Of a stretch of 64,000 nucleotides of DNA, positions 50,521 to 59,417 are shown one piece after another. The DNA comes from Fibrella forsythiae (GTDB lineage Bacteria; Bacteroidota; Bacteroidia; Cytophagales; Spirosomataceae), in contig NZ_JAFMYW010000004.1 of the NCBI RefSeq assembly GCF_017353175.1, positions 310,001-374,000 of the forward strand, written 5' to 3'. The translations under genes and the position numbers were made by a program. The notes beneath the pieces are model-generated. The model saw only the letters and a list, made by a program, of their open reading frames with translations. It made no database searches and was not told where the DNA came from. The stretch's first letter is position 1; every line of letters starts with the position of its first letter.

Positions 50521-50961
50521 ATGACCCGCCCTGCCACTCCCGCTGACCTCGACTCAGTAGCCTATTTGTTTAACGAGTACCGCATCTTCTACGAAAAACC
50601 GACTGCCCTGGCTGAAGGAAGACAATTTCTGGCCGACCGGATGGACCGTAAAGAGTCTGTCGTCTTTGTGGCTGAAACAGATTCAGGTACGTTGGCGGGT
50701 TTCGTGCAACTCTATCCGCTTTTCTCCTCGACCCGCATGAAGCGGCTCTGGCTGCTCAACGACCTGTTTGTCCATGCCGATCACCGCGGTCAGGGCCATT
50801 CGCTCGCTTTGATCGATGCAGCCAGGCAACTTTGTCGCGAAACCAAGGCCTGCGGGTTGATACTGGAAACCGCCCAAACGAACCTGATTGGCAACCGTTT
50901 ATATCCCCGAGCGGGCTTTGTGCTCGACGAAGAGCACAACTATTACAGTTGGGATGTGTAG
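50521..50961 (+). CDS. GNAT family N-acetyltransferase
   Basis: The 146-residue protein has the GNAT order TRPATPADLDSVAYLFNEYR, VVFVAETDSGTLAGFVQLYP, then WLLNDLFVHADHRGQGHSLA with the acetyl-CoA loop (RGQGHS), LILETAQTNLIGNRLYPRAG and FVLDEEHNYYSWDV. The end is typical of small-molecule or amino-acid acetyltransferases. The acceptor is unknown. It starts 20 bp after the membrane protein gene. Confidence 0.88.
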   Translation: MTRPATPADLDSVAYLFNEYRIFYEKPTALAEGRQFLADRMDRKESVVFVAETDSGTLAGFVQLYPLFSSTRMKRLWLLNDLFVHADHRGQGHSLALIDAARQLCRETKACGLILETAQTNLIGNRLYPRAGFVLDEEHNYYSWDV

Positions 50962-51101
50962 GGGTCGGTCGCAGCGTTTTGGGTTGTTACATCGATATAG
51001 AACCAGATTTTGTTCGTTTCTTGTTACACTAGGCAACGTACCCGGTTTATGGAACAGATAGCAGCGGCACCCCAGAGAAAACGAAACTCATTTCAGGTTA
51101 G

Positions 51102-51266
51102 CTTACTCCGTTCGGTCACGACGATGATCAGCCCGTCGACGTTGCTGTAGCAGCAAGGGTCGATTATCTAATCACAAGCGATACCCATTTCGCCGTTTTG
51201 AAGAGTGTCGATTTAGCTGAAGTGACGGTTGGTTCACTACCGGCATTTCTTGCTCTGATCAACTAA
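51102..51266 (+). pseudogene. C-terminal remnant of a PIN-domain toxin gene
   Basis: A 54-codon frame without a start reads DDDQPVDVAVAARVDYLITS, then DTHFAVLKSVDLAEVTVGSL and PAFLALIN before TAA. The block D(D)xxxVDxAxAxxxDYLITxDxHFxxLK is the C-terminal half of PIN-domain toxins, including the last two acidic residues. An in-frame TAG stands just upstream (51099) and no N-terminal half is visible. It is a truncated relic immediately before the SNF2 gene, within the 322-bp gap after the GNAT gene. Confidence 0.75.
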
Positions 51267-51283
51267 CCAGTAGACTTAATTAA

Positions 51284-54200
51284 ATGGCCGAACGCATTAC
51301 GTATGGTAAAACCTGGTGGGGTCAGCAATGGCTTCAGGCACTGACCAGTATCGATGAAGGGAACCGTCTGCCACGGGGTAAAACATACGCCAACAAAGGA
51401 GCCGTCAGAGCGCTGAAAATCGAGACCAACCAGATCAGTGCTCAGGTGCAGGGCAGCAAACCACGCCCCTATAAAACTAAACTGACGGTCAGGCTTTTCG
51501 AGAAATCCGAGAACGACGCGCTTCTGGCCGAAATCAGGCAGAACCCCGCGTTACTGGCGCAGTTGCTAAACCGGCAACTCCCCCCCGAACTGATCCAGTT
51601 TGCCGACCAGCGCGGCATTCGGTTGTTTCCGCGCTCGTTCACCGAGCTGCAGGCGGGCTGTTCGTGCCCCGATTATGCCATGCCCTGCAAGCATCTGGCA
51701 GCCGTTATTTATCTCATTGCCAACGAAATCGATCAGAATCCGTTTCTGGTTTTTCTGCTGAAAGGCCTTGATCTGCTGGCCGAACTGGCAACGGAGAATT
51801 TCGGGGCGGGGGGTATGGAATCAGTACTGACAGTGACGGATCTGTATACCGACGACCTGCCCGATGATGAAGACTGGACGCCCAATGAAACCGCTCGCAC
51901 AGAGCTTGATTTCGCTACCATTCCAACCTTAAGCGATTCATTGCTTGGCTTGCTGGAACCCGAAGTGACGTTTACGAAAAGCAACTTCCACAAGGATCTA
52001 GGCAAAGCGTATAAACTATTCAGTAAACCCGTAGTGGATAAAGTGGTGGTAAGCCACCCCGAACCCAGCGATAGTATCGAGCTACAGCTCGACGAACTGC
52101 TCGATCTGCGGAAGATCAATATTTTCAGTGAACACGGCGAGGCGCGCCCGCTACCCCATTTTGCCATTGCCGATCTGATGGGCTGGCTCGGTGACCTCAC
52201 CGAAACCGATTGGCCCGACATGAGCGATTCGGTACGTGCTCTTTACCTGACGCGTCAGTTTACGGCCGCGCTGCTCCGCCGGGGGGCCGTGGTCCCGCAG
52301 ATCCTGCGTGTGGGCACCGATGGCAATCAATACCGGGTACGTTGGTTACCCGCTACGCTCAACGAAACCATTCGCCGCCTCACCGATGCGCTGGCCACCC
52401 AGCTACCGCCCGAACTGCTGACGGTTCGCTGGCAGAAAGACATTATGTCGCCGGGCTCGCCCGCCGAGCACGTACTGATGCTCTGTTCATTACTGTTGCG
52501 TCAGCCCGTGAAGCAACCCACTGTTGAGCTCTGGGAGCGCTGGCCGCTGGAAGATGCCGACCGGCTATTCTTCGGGCAGGAAATTCTGAAACTGGAAGGC
52601 TTTGGCAAGCGCGAGAAACCGTTGGCTATGCAGCTGTGGCTCAACGACTTCTTTCTGACGCAAAAACGCTTCGTGCCCATTCTGGCCATCGAAGAAGCGG
52701 AGTTTGGCGAGGTGTTCAAACTCAGCCTGCTCATCCGCGACCGCGAAGCCGCCGACGGCCTGTCGACACCGATTCCGCTGACCGAGATTCTGGATGAAAA
52801 ACCACATCAGAACATTCGTATGGCCGTGTTGCAGGACTTGCTGGTATTATCGCGGCATTTTCCCGACCTGGCCAAACTGACAAAGAAAAACAGCCCATCG
52901 TATCTCAGCTATGCGCCAGATGATTTTGTGAAAATTCTGCTCGAGAAGCTGCCCAGGATGCAGTTACTCGGTATCTCGCTCATGCTGCCGCGTTCGTTGC
53001 AACACTGGGTACGTCCGCAGGTGGGTGGCCGCCTCAAGGCCAAGTCTACCGCGGCGGCCAGCACGGCTTTCATGAAGCTCGACGATATGCTAACCTTCGA
53101 CTGGCAGGTGGCCGTTGGCGATCAGATGCTCGACTACCAGGAATTTGAGTCGCTGGTGAACAACCGCACCGGCCTGGTGAAGATCAAGGACCAGTATGTA
53201 TTGATTGACCCCACTGATCTGGGCCGACTCCAGAAGCAACTGACGCGCCCCGCCGAGCTCAGTGGAACCGACTTGCTGCGGGCGGCGATGGCCGAAGAAT
53301 ACCAGGGCAACCGCATTGGTATCAGCGCCGACGTGCAGGGTATACTGAAGCAATTTACCGAAGCCCAAACCCAGCCCCTCCCCGACCGGTTAAATGCACA
53401 GTTGCGCCCGTACCAGCAACGCGGCTACGAGTGGCTGTTGAAGAACACTACCCTCGGCATGGGTAGCCTCCTGGCCGACGATATGGGCCTTGGCAAAACG
53501 CTTCAGGTGATTTCGCTGCTGTTGAAATTTAAGCAGGAAGGCCGTTTTATGAAGCAAAAGGGGCTGGTGGTGTTGCCTACAACCCTATTGACAAACTGGC
53601 AGAAGGAGATCGCCAAATTTGCGCCCGACCTGAAAGCACACGTGTACCACGGCCCCAACCGCAAGATGCCTGAGGGAAAAGCGGCCGCCGCGAATGACCT
53701 GATTCTGACCACCTACGGCGTGGTGCGCTCCGACCTGGAAACGCTGAAAAAGACAACCTGGTCGGTACTGATCATCGATGAGGCGCAGAACATTAAGAAC
53801 AGCGATACCGAGCAAACCAAAGCCGTGAAAACGCTGAAAGGTCAGGTACGTATTGCCCTCAGCGGAACACCCGTAGAAAACCGCCTGTCGGAGTTCTGGA
53901 GCATCATGGACTTCGTAAACAAGGGGTATCTGGGCGGGGCCAGCAAGTTCAATGAGGAGTTTGGCAAACCCATTCAGCAGGAGCGCGACCAGCACAAGCT
54001 CGAGTTGTTCCGACGTGTGACCAGCCCGTTTTTGCTCCGCCGTGTCAAAACCGACAAAAGCATCATCAGCGACCTGCCCGACAAGATCGAGAACAACCAG
54101 TTTTGTGCCCTTACGCCCGAACAGGCGGCATTGTACCAGAGCGTAGTGGCCGAGAGCATGCGGGCTATCGAAGAAAAAGACGGCATTGCCCGGCGTGGTC

Positions 54201-54811
54201 TGGTCTTGAAGCTGATGACCGCCCTGAAACAGATTGGCAACCACCCGCATCAGTATCTGAAAAAAGGGAATCAGAACCCGGCGCTGTCGGGCAAGGTAAC
54301 GCTGCTGCTGAACCTGCTCGAAACGATCTACGCCAGCCATGAAAAGGTGTTGATCTTCACGCAGTACCGCGAAATGGGCGAGCTACTGCAGCAGTTTATC
54401 CAGCAGGCGTTTGGCCAGGAGCCCCTCTTCCTGCACGGAGGTACGTCGCGCGCCGACCGCGACGAGATGGTAGAACAGTTCCAGAAAAACCGGTCAGACC
54501 ATACGTTCATTCTCTCGTTGAAAGCAGGCGGAACCGGCCTCAACCTCACGCAGGCCAACCACGTTGTTCACTTCGATCTGTGGTGGAACCCTGCTGTTGA
54601 GAATCAGGCCACCGACCGGGCTTTCCGGATTGGCCAAACCAAAAACGTGCTGGTATATCGCCTCATGAATCAGGGTACGCTGGAAGAGAAGATCGACGCC
54701 ATGATCCGATCGAAAAAAGAACTGGCCGACCTCAGCGTTAAGACCGGCGAAACCTGGCTCGGCGACCTCTCCGACGATGAATTGAAAGAACTGGTCAGCC
54801 TTGCTCCATGA
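51284..54811 (+). CDS. SWIM zinc-finger SNF2-family helicase/ATPase
   Basis: This very large protein (1175 residues) begins with a short region (AERITYGKTWWGQQWLQAL) and a SWIM zinc finger with ligands Cys126, Cys128, Cys135 and His137 (CSCPDYAMPCKHL). A long middle (about 200-690) precedes an SNF2 motor: Walker A DDMGLGKT (732-739), DEAQ box (832-835), SGTPVENRLSEFWSIMDF, and the second lobe with EKVLIFTQYREM, LKAGGTGLNLTQANHV and DRAFRIGQTKNVLVYRL. SNF2 motors translocate on duplex DNA and remodel bound complexes. Bacterial members are often RNA-polymerase-associated or defence-linked. Confidence 0.93.
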   Translation: MAERITYGKTWWGQQWLQALTSIDEGNRLPRGKTYANKGAVRALKIETNQISAQVQGSKPRPYKTKLTVRLFEKSENDALLAEIRQNPALLAQLLNRQLPPELIQFADQRGIRLFPRSFTELQAGCSCPDYAMPCKHLAAVIYLIANEIDQNPFLVFLLKGLDLLAELATENFGAGGMESVLTVTDLYTDDLPDDEDWTPNETARTELDFATIPTLSDSLLGLLEPEVTFTKSNFHKDLGKAYKLFSKPVVDKVVVSHPEPSDSIELQLDELLDLRKINIFSEHGEARPLPHFAIADLMGWLGDLTETDWPDMSDSVRALYLTRQFTAALLRRGAVVPQILRVGTDGNQYRVRWLPATLNETIRRLTDALATQLPPELLTVRWQKDIMSPGSPAEHVLMLCSLLLRQPVKQPTVELWERWPLEDADRLFFGQEILKLEGFGKREKPLAMQLWLNDFFLTQKRFVPILAIEEAEFGEVFKLSLLIRDREAADGLSTPIPLTEILDEKPHQNIRMAVLQDLLVLSRHFPDLAKLTKKNSPSYLSYAPDDFVKILLEKLPRMQLLGISLMLPRSLQHWVRPQVGGRLKAKSTAAASTAFMKLDDMLTFDWQVAVGDQMLDYQEFESLVNNRTGLVKIKDQYVLIDPTDLGRLQKQLTRPAELSGTDLLRAAMAEEYQGNRIGISADVQGILKQFTEAQTQPLPDRLNAQLRPYQQRGYEWLLKNTTLGMGSLLADDMGLGKTLQVISLLLKFKQEGRFMKQKGLVVLPTTLLTNWQKEIAKFAPDLKAHVYHGPNRKMPEGKAAAANDLILTTYGVVRSDLETLKKTTWSVLIIDEAQNIKNSDTEQTKAVKTLKGQVRIALSGTPVENRLSEFWSIMDFVNKGYLGGASKFNEEFGKPIQQERDQHKLELFRRVTSPFLLRRVKTDKSIISDLPDKIENNQFCALTPEQAALYQSVVAESMRAIEEKDGIARRGLVLKLMTALKQIGNHPHQYLKKGNQNPALSGKVTLLLNLLETIYASHEKVLIFTQYREMGELLQQFIQQAFGQEPLFLHGGTSRADRDEMVEQFQKNRSDHTFILSLKAGGTGLNLTQANHVVHFDLWWNPAVENQATDRAFRIGQTKNVLVYRLMNQGTLEEKIDAMIRSKKELADLSVKTGETWLGDLSDDELKELVSLAP

Positions 54812-54972
54812 GCATAGCCATTTTGGGAATTGATCAATTACTGAGCCGCCTGTCGTGGATTGAAAAAGCGCAGGTAGCCCAGTGGATCGTGCGCGATTCA
54901 TTAGAAGAACCTCCTTTTACTTATTTTCAGGCCTGTAGAACGTACCCAACCCCATGTGGTATACGGAACTAA
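54808..54972 (+). CDS. Possible 54-residue ORF overlapping the SNF2 stop (ATGA)
   Basis: The ATG overlaps the SNF2 TGA by four bases, a classic coupling arrangement. The frame reads MSIAILGIDQLLSRLSWIEK, then AQVAQWIVRDSLEEPPFTYF, and ends at TAA 54970. The first 40 residues look protein-like (helical, amphipathic). The Cys-rich end passes through an ACGTACC motif and may not be native. No family is recognised. Confidence 0.4.
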   Translation: MSIAILGIDQLLSRLSWIEKAQVAQWIVRDSLEEPPFTYFQACRTYPTPCGIRN

Positions 54973-55066
54973 CCAGCCAGATACTTCGTAGTTAAGGTGT
55001 TATACACTCCGTGGTGGGGTTTAGGCATGGCTTTTGCAGCCCCCTTTTCAGCATCACCCCAACTTA

Positions 55067-56626
55067 ATGAATTTCAACGAATTAGCGATTATTTCGCCTA
55101 TCCTTGAGGCCCTCGCCGAAGAAGGATACACTACCCCAACCCCGATTCAGGAACAAGCCATCCCGTTAGTCAATGCAGGCCGTGACCTGCTCGGATGCGC
55201 CCAGACAGGCACCGGAAAAACCGCCGCCTTTTCGATTCCGACCCTTCAACGGCTCTATACAAAAAAGCAGTCAGGTCAGTGGTCGAACAAGATCAAAGCC
55301 CTGATTCTTACGCCAACGCGCGAGCTTGCCATCCAGATCGATGAGAGCCTTGCCGCTTATGGCCGCCACCTCGACCTCCGCCATGCCGTTATTTTCGGTG
55401 GCGTTGGTCAGAAATCACAAACAGATGCCCTTCGTAATGGCATCGACATCCTGACCGCCACACCGGGCCGCCTGCTCGATCTGATGAATCAGGGCTTTGT
55501 GAACCTGAAGCATATCGAGTTTTTTGTACTCGATGAAGCAGACCGCATGCTCGACATGGGTTTCATCCACGATGTTCGGAAGGTATTGGCCCAATTGCCT
55601 GCCCAGCGGCAGTCGCTGTTCTTCTCGGCCACCATGCCCCCCGAAATTGTGAAGCTGGCTGACACGATTCTGACCAACCCCGCCAAAGTGGAGGTTACGC
55701 CCGCTTCGTCGACAGCCGATACGGTAGCCCAGGTGGTGTATATGGTGGAGAAAGACGACAAGCGCAGCCTGCTGCTCCACTTGCTCGAAGACAAAAGCAT
55801 TGCCTCTGCGCTAGTGTTCAGCCGCACGAAACACGGCGCCGATAAAGTAGCCGAATTCCTGAACAAGCACGGCGTAAAAACCGAGGCGATTCATGGTAAC
55901 AAAGCGCAAAACGCCCGTCAACGCGCACTGACCAACTTCAAAGATCATACTACCCGCGTCTTGGTCGCCACTGACATTGCCGCGCGGGGTATCGATATCG
56001 ACAGCCTGTCGCACGTGTTTAACTACGAACTGCCAAACATTCCGGAAAGCTATGTGCACCGGATTGGCCGTACGGGTCGCGCCGGCGCCAGTGGCATTGC
56101 TATTTCGTTCTGCGAAACCGATGAGCGGGCATACCTGAAAGACATTCAGAAGCTGATTGGCAAGGTTGTGCCCGTGGCACAGGAAAACCCATATAAATCA
56201 GATAACCTGGACCCAATTGAATGGGCTAAACCACCAAAACCAGAGCCTAAGCAGGGTCGCGGTGGCCGTGGCCCACGTGAGGGTGGGCAGACTGGTGGGG
56301 GTCGTAACGGACAACCACAAGGTCGCGGCAACGACAGTCGCAGAGACGGAGCACGCCCGGCACAGGGTCAGCCTCGCGCCGAGCAGCCAGCTCGTCCGGC
56401 CGGTCAGCCGTCGAATCCAAATCGGACCAATAGCCCACGTCCTGAAAACAGGCCCGCTGGTGGTAACCGCAACCCACGCCGCGATAACCGGAATACCCAA
56501 AGCGCTTCAACCAGCGCCGAAGATTCGCGCTGGAAGCCCTGGACAGCCTCTCTATCTACGTCGCCCGACCGTTTCGACAAGCCTCGCGAGTCGGGAAACA
56601 ACGGCGATAAGAAGAAGCGATACTAA
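55067..56626 (+). CDS. rhlE: DEAD-box RNA helicase, RhlE type
   Basis: The 519-residue protein (ATG 55067) unwinds RNA duplexes. It has the Q motif EEGYTTPTPIQEQAI, Walker A AQTGTGKT (45-52), PTRELA, DEAD box (156-159), SAT, and the lobe-2 motifs ATDIAARGIDID and HRIGRTGRAG. The tail from about 385 is low-complexity Gly/Arg/Asn/Pro-rich, as in RhlE-type cold-responsive helicases, and probably binds RNA. A start at 55034 would add 11 residues and is not favoured. The next feature is a 38-bp inverted repeat starting at the stop codon. Confidence 0.92.
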   Translation: MNFNELAIISPILEALAEEGYTTPTPIQEQAIPLVNAGRDLLGCAQTGTGKTAAFSIPTLQRLYTKKQSGQWSNKIKALILTPTRELAIQIDESLAAYGRHLDLRHAVIFGGVGQKSQTDALRNGIDILTATPGRLLDLMNQGFVNLKHIEFFVLDEADRMLDMGFIHDVRKVLAQLPAQRQSLFFSATMPPEIVKLADTILTNPAKVEVTPASSTADTVAQVVYMVEKDDKRSLLLHLLEDKSIASALVFSRTKHGADKVAEFLNKHGVKTEAIHGNKAQNARQRALTNFKDHTTRVLVATDIAARGIDIDSLSHVFNYELPNIPESYVHRIGRTGRAGASGIAISFCETDERAYLKDIQKLIGKVVPVAQENPYKSDNLDPIEWAKPPKPEPKQGRGGRGPREGGQTGGGRNGQPQGRGNDSRRDGARPAQGQPRAEQPARPAGQPSNPNRTNSPRPENRPAGGNRNPRRDNRNTQSASTSAEDSRWKPWTASLSTSPDRFDKPRESGNNGDKKKRY

Positions 56627-56736
56627 AAAATAGTTTACTGTTTACAGTTTGCCGTTTACTGTTGCTTCGCTAGCTCAAAGTTCTTGAATTAGCGAAGTAA
56701 CAGTAAACGGCAAACTGTAAACAGTAAACTATTTTT
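56626..56736. repeat. Perfect 38-bp inverted repeat (GTTTAC/GCCGTTTAC type)
   Basis: The arm 56626-56663 (aaaaatagtttactgtttac...) pairs perfectly with 56699-56736. The inner cttcgcta/tagcgaag adds eight pairs. It shares gtttgccgtttactgtt with 20531-20620 and a similar core with 6341-6424. It fills the gap between rhlE and the convergent SDR gene. Confidence 0.95.
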
Positions 56737-57498
56737 TCATCCCGCCGTCATGCCGCCGTCCATCTGAATGGCCTGGCCAGTACAGAAATCATTTTCCGGG
56801 GCGCAAAGCCACATAATAGCCTGCGCAATCTCTTCGGGTTGGCCAAAACGCCCCATTGGAATAACGCGCCGCATCCGTTCTTCCATTTCCGGGGCTGTAC
56901 TCATTAGTTCCTGCACCATCGCCGAGTGGGTGTACACCGGGCAGATCGCATTCACACGAATATTCTTCTTTACGTATTCGAGCGCCGCCGTCTTCGTCAG
57001 GCCAATTACGCCGTGCTTGGCAGCGCTGTAGGGCGCCCCCATTGGCATGCCTTTTACCCCCGCAATACTCGACACGTTTACGATTCGGCCCCCTTCTGGC
57101 TGCTGCACCATCTGGCGAATCTGAGCCTGTAAGCCATAGAAAACACTACCCAGGTTCACGGCCATCATCTGCTCCCAGTCACTCACGGTCTGATCGATCA
57201 ACCGGGCAAAACGACCACCAATTCCGGCATTGTTTACGGCCACATCGAGCCGACCGAACGTACCTACGGCAAATGCAACCGCCGCCGTATGCTGTTCAGG
57301 ATCAGCCACATCACAATGTATGTAGGTAGCCTCTCCACCCGCCTGCCTGATGAGCTCCACTGTTTGCTGCCCATTGGAGCCGTTTACGTCCGACACGACA
57401 ATGCGCGCCCCCGCCTGCGCAAAGGCCAGCGCCGTAGCCCGACCAATGCCCGACCCAGCGCCGGTTATGAGAACGACTTGTTTGTTAAATGATGACAT
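56737..57498 (-). CDS. Classical SDR-family NAD(P)-dependent oxidoreductase
   Basis: The 253-residue protein has GAGSGIGRATALAFAQAGARI (cofactor loop), Asp38 following a strand (VSDVNG; suggests NAD preference), NNAGIGG, catalytic Ser in NVSSIAGV, and the canonical PYSAAKHGVIGLTK with Tyr and Lys. It ends QAIQMDGGMTAG. It is of the glucose-1-dehydrogenase/3-oxoacyl reductase-like class; the substrate is unknown. Unlike the SDR at 37002, all catalytic residues are present. Confidence 0.92.
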   Translation of the reverse strand: MSSFNKQVVLITGAGSGIGRATALAFAQAGARIVVSDVNGSNGQQTVELIRQAGGEATYIHCDVADPEQHTAAVAFAVGTFGRLDVAVNNAGIGGRFARLIDQTVSDWEQMMAVNLGSVFYGLQAQIRQMVQQPEGGRIVNVSSIAGVKGMPMGAPYSAAKHGVIGLTKTAALEYVKKNIRVNAICPVYTHSAMVQELMSTAPEMEERMRRVIPMGRFGQPEEIAQAIMWLCAPENDFCTGQAIQMDGGMTAG

Positions 57499-57662
57499 GT
57501 TGGTACGTTTTATGCACTGATTATTTATAACTCAGTCAACTAATATAAACTAGTCGACTAAAATTAAGTCTAATTAATATTGATATAAGATAAACCTTAC
57601 TATAATCCAGCTGTCTATATTTACGGTAGATTAACACTACCGTAACAAAAACCTACTTCGAG

Positions 57663-58439
57663 ATGATTGCCAACGCTGAGCTTCCAACAAAGCCGGATCT
57701 GATTCCTGGCATCTACAATTATTGCGATTCCTGGTGCGAACGCTGCCCGCTTACAAACCGTTGTCGCAGCTTTCAGTTACAACAGGAAAGTGGGATTAAG
57801 GCGCCGGACCCCAACACGTCGCTAGTCGAACAGCTGACCGAAGCACTTAACATGACGAAGCAGTATATCGACACGCTACACAAAGCTTCCTCTTCGTTTT
57901 TACCGGCAACTCCATCATCAGATGAAAAAATGACGCTGGAAGAAGCCGTTCTGAATCGTCGGCACCAAACGAAAGACCATCCGGTAGCCACACTGGCAAC
58001 ATCGTATCTAAAACAAACCGGCTCCTGGCTGCTTATTGAGAAAGGGTTGCTCGAACGGGCTGGTCAGCAGCAGCTTCGCGATGTACAATTAGGAATCCGT
58101 ACTGAAGATGAGGCCATGATTCTGTTAAACAACCTTCGCGATGCTTACGAGCAGATTCGCTGGTATCGTACGCTGATCCCGGTCAAGACTAAGGCCGCGC
58201 TTAGAGCAGTAGAAGAACAAACAGACGACGAATACCTGCTTTCCTATTATGACGGTAAAGCCAAGCTGGTATTGGTTAGCATCGATCAGTCGCTGAAGGC
58301 TTGGCAAACTGTGATGGCTTACTATCCCGAAACAACAGACGACCTGCTGAATACCCTATCAATCCTGAGCCGGTTGGGCCGTCAGATCGAAATGCTTTTC
58401 CCGAACGCCCGCGCCTTTAAACGGCCCGGATTGGATTGA
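57663..58439 (+). CDS. Conserved hypothetical protein with N-terminal four-cysteine motif
   Basis: The 258-residue protein begins IPGIYNYCDSWCERCPLTNR and continues to a fourth Cys: Cys21-x3-Cys25-x2-Cys28-x5-Cys34. The first three have the spacing of radical-SAM clusters, but no radical-SAM barrel follows. The remainder is helical (EEQTDDEYLLSYYDGKAKLV near 180). A zinc or Fe-S site is likely. The family is unknown to me. The upstream region is AT-rich (57499-57662). It is followed by a 27-bp inverted repeat and a GNAT gene. Confidence 0.7.
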   Translation: MIANAELPTKPDLIPGIYNYCDSWCERCPLTNRCRSFQLQQESGIKAPDPNTSLVEQLTEALNMTKQYIDTLHKASSSFLPATPSSDEKMTLEEAVLNRRHQTKDHPVATLATSYLKQTGSWLLIEKGLLERAGQQQLRDVQLGIRTEDEAMILLNNLRDAYEQIRWYRTLIPVKTKAALRAVEEQTDDEYLLSYYDGKAKLVLVSIDQSLKAWQTVMAYYPETTDDLLNTLSILSRLGRQIEMLFPNARAFKRPGLD

Positions 58440-58460
58440 CCCGAAAGTCATTCAGCTACG

Positions 58461-58533
58461 GTGCCCTTATTATTATTGCTGGCTATTCGTTGGTTAGTTT
58501 GCAACAAATAGCCAGCAATAATAATAAGGGCAC
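58461..58533. repeat. Perfect 27-bp inverted repeat with TTATTATTATTG arms
   Basis: gtgcccttattattattgct (from 58461) to 58487 pairs perfectly with 58507-58533. The 19-nt centre is cgttggttagtttgcaaca. It ends 10 bp before the GNAT ATG, between two plus-strand genes. Confidence 0.9.
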
Positions 58534-58543
58534 TTTCAATTCA

Positions 58544-59059
58544 ATGATTATTCGATTAGCGACTTTCGACGACGTACCTGCCTTGTTGGTTTTGGTAAAG
58601 CGGGTTGTTCCGCTTATGCAGCAAGCAGGTAATTTCCAGTGGGACGATACGTACCCGAACGAGGCCGTTTTCATCGACGACGTTGCCAAACAGCAGCTTT
58701 GGGTAGCCGACGTTGACGGGCAACTGGCGGGCGTATCGGCCATCACGACCGATCAGGAACCAACATACGCTGAAGTAGGCTGGGATATTAACGAACCGGC
58801 TATCGTAACGCACCGGCTGGCCGTTGACCCGGCATTTCGCAGACAGGGCGTAGCCAGGGCACTACTTTTACAGGCAGACGAAGTTGCCCGGCAACGCGAT
58901 ATTCCCATTTTACGGATCGATACCAACACGCAGAACCAAGCCACGCAACGGCTCTTCCCCGCGCTTGGGTACGTGTATGCTGGTGAAATTGGCCTCGATT
59001 TCAGACCTGGCCTGCGATTTGTCTGCTACGAAAAACGGCTGACGCGTACGCTGCCCTAA
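58544..59059 (+). CDS. GNAT family N-acetyltransferase
   Basis: The 171-residue protein (ATG 58544) contains IRLATFDDVPALLVLVKRVV, VDGQLAGVSAITTDQEPTYA, and the acetyl-CoA strand-loop HRLAVDPAFRRQGVARALLL (loop RRQGVA). ILRIDTNTQNQATQRLFPAL and GYVYAGEIGLDFRPGLRFVC follow. This resembles bacterial RimI-like acetyltransferases of small molecules. The open frame from 58436 passes through the inverted repeat and is rejected. The acceptor is unknown. Confidence 0.88.
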   Translation: MIIRLATFDDVPALLVLVKRVVPLMQQAGNFQWDDTYPNEAVFIDDVAKQQLWVADVDGQLAGVSAITTDQEPTYAEVGWDINEPAIVTHRLAVDPAFRRQGVARALLLQADEVARQRDIPILRIDTNTQNQATQRLFPALGYVYAGEIGLDFRPGLRFVCYEKRLTRTLP

Positions 59060-59140
59060 ACGGCCACTGGCTCAAATTTTCTAACTTCCTTCCTAACCTT
59101 CGGGTTTGTGAAATTGGTTATTTTCACCAAAAATCAGATT

Positions 59141-59383
59141 ATGAAAACCAAACAGTATGTACTGGGCTTAGCATTAGCCTTCATGGCAACAACATCATTT
59201 GTAGCCTGCGATTCGAAGAAGGAAAACAAAGCCGAAGAGGTGCAGGAAGCAAAAGAAGACCTGAACGAATCACGCGCCGAGGGCGACACCAGTGATATTC
59301 GTGACGATAAAGCCGATCTGGATTCGGCTAATAAAGAATATAACGAAGCGGCCAAAGAGGCCCGTAAAGATTCGTTGAAGTAA
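59141..59383 (+). CDS. Small lipoprotein
   Basis: The 80-residue protein (ATG 59141) has a lipoprotein signal with lipidated Cys (MKTKQYVLGLALAFMATTSF then VAC). It is followed by a charged, likely coiled-coil stretch (ENKAEEVQEAKEDLNESRAE; DDKADLDSANKEYNEAAKEA). Similar short Glu/Lys-rich lipoproteins are common in Bacteroidota and may brace the outer membrane, by analogy with Lpp-like proteins. The function is inferred. It ends 35 bp before a strong hairpin. Confidence 0.72.
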   Translation: MKTKQYVLGLALAFMATTSFVACDSKKENKAEEVQEAKEDLNESRAEGDTSDIRDDKADLDSANKEYNEAAKEARKDSLK

Positions 59384-59417
59384 CTGACGAAGTGGTATAT
59401 TCTTAGCATTAGCATTT

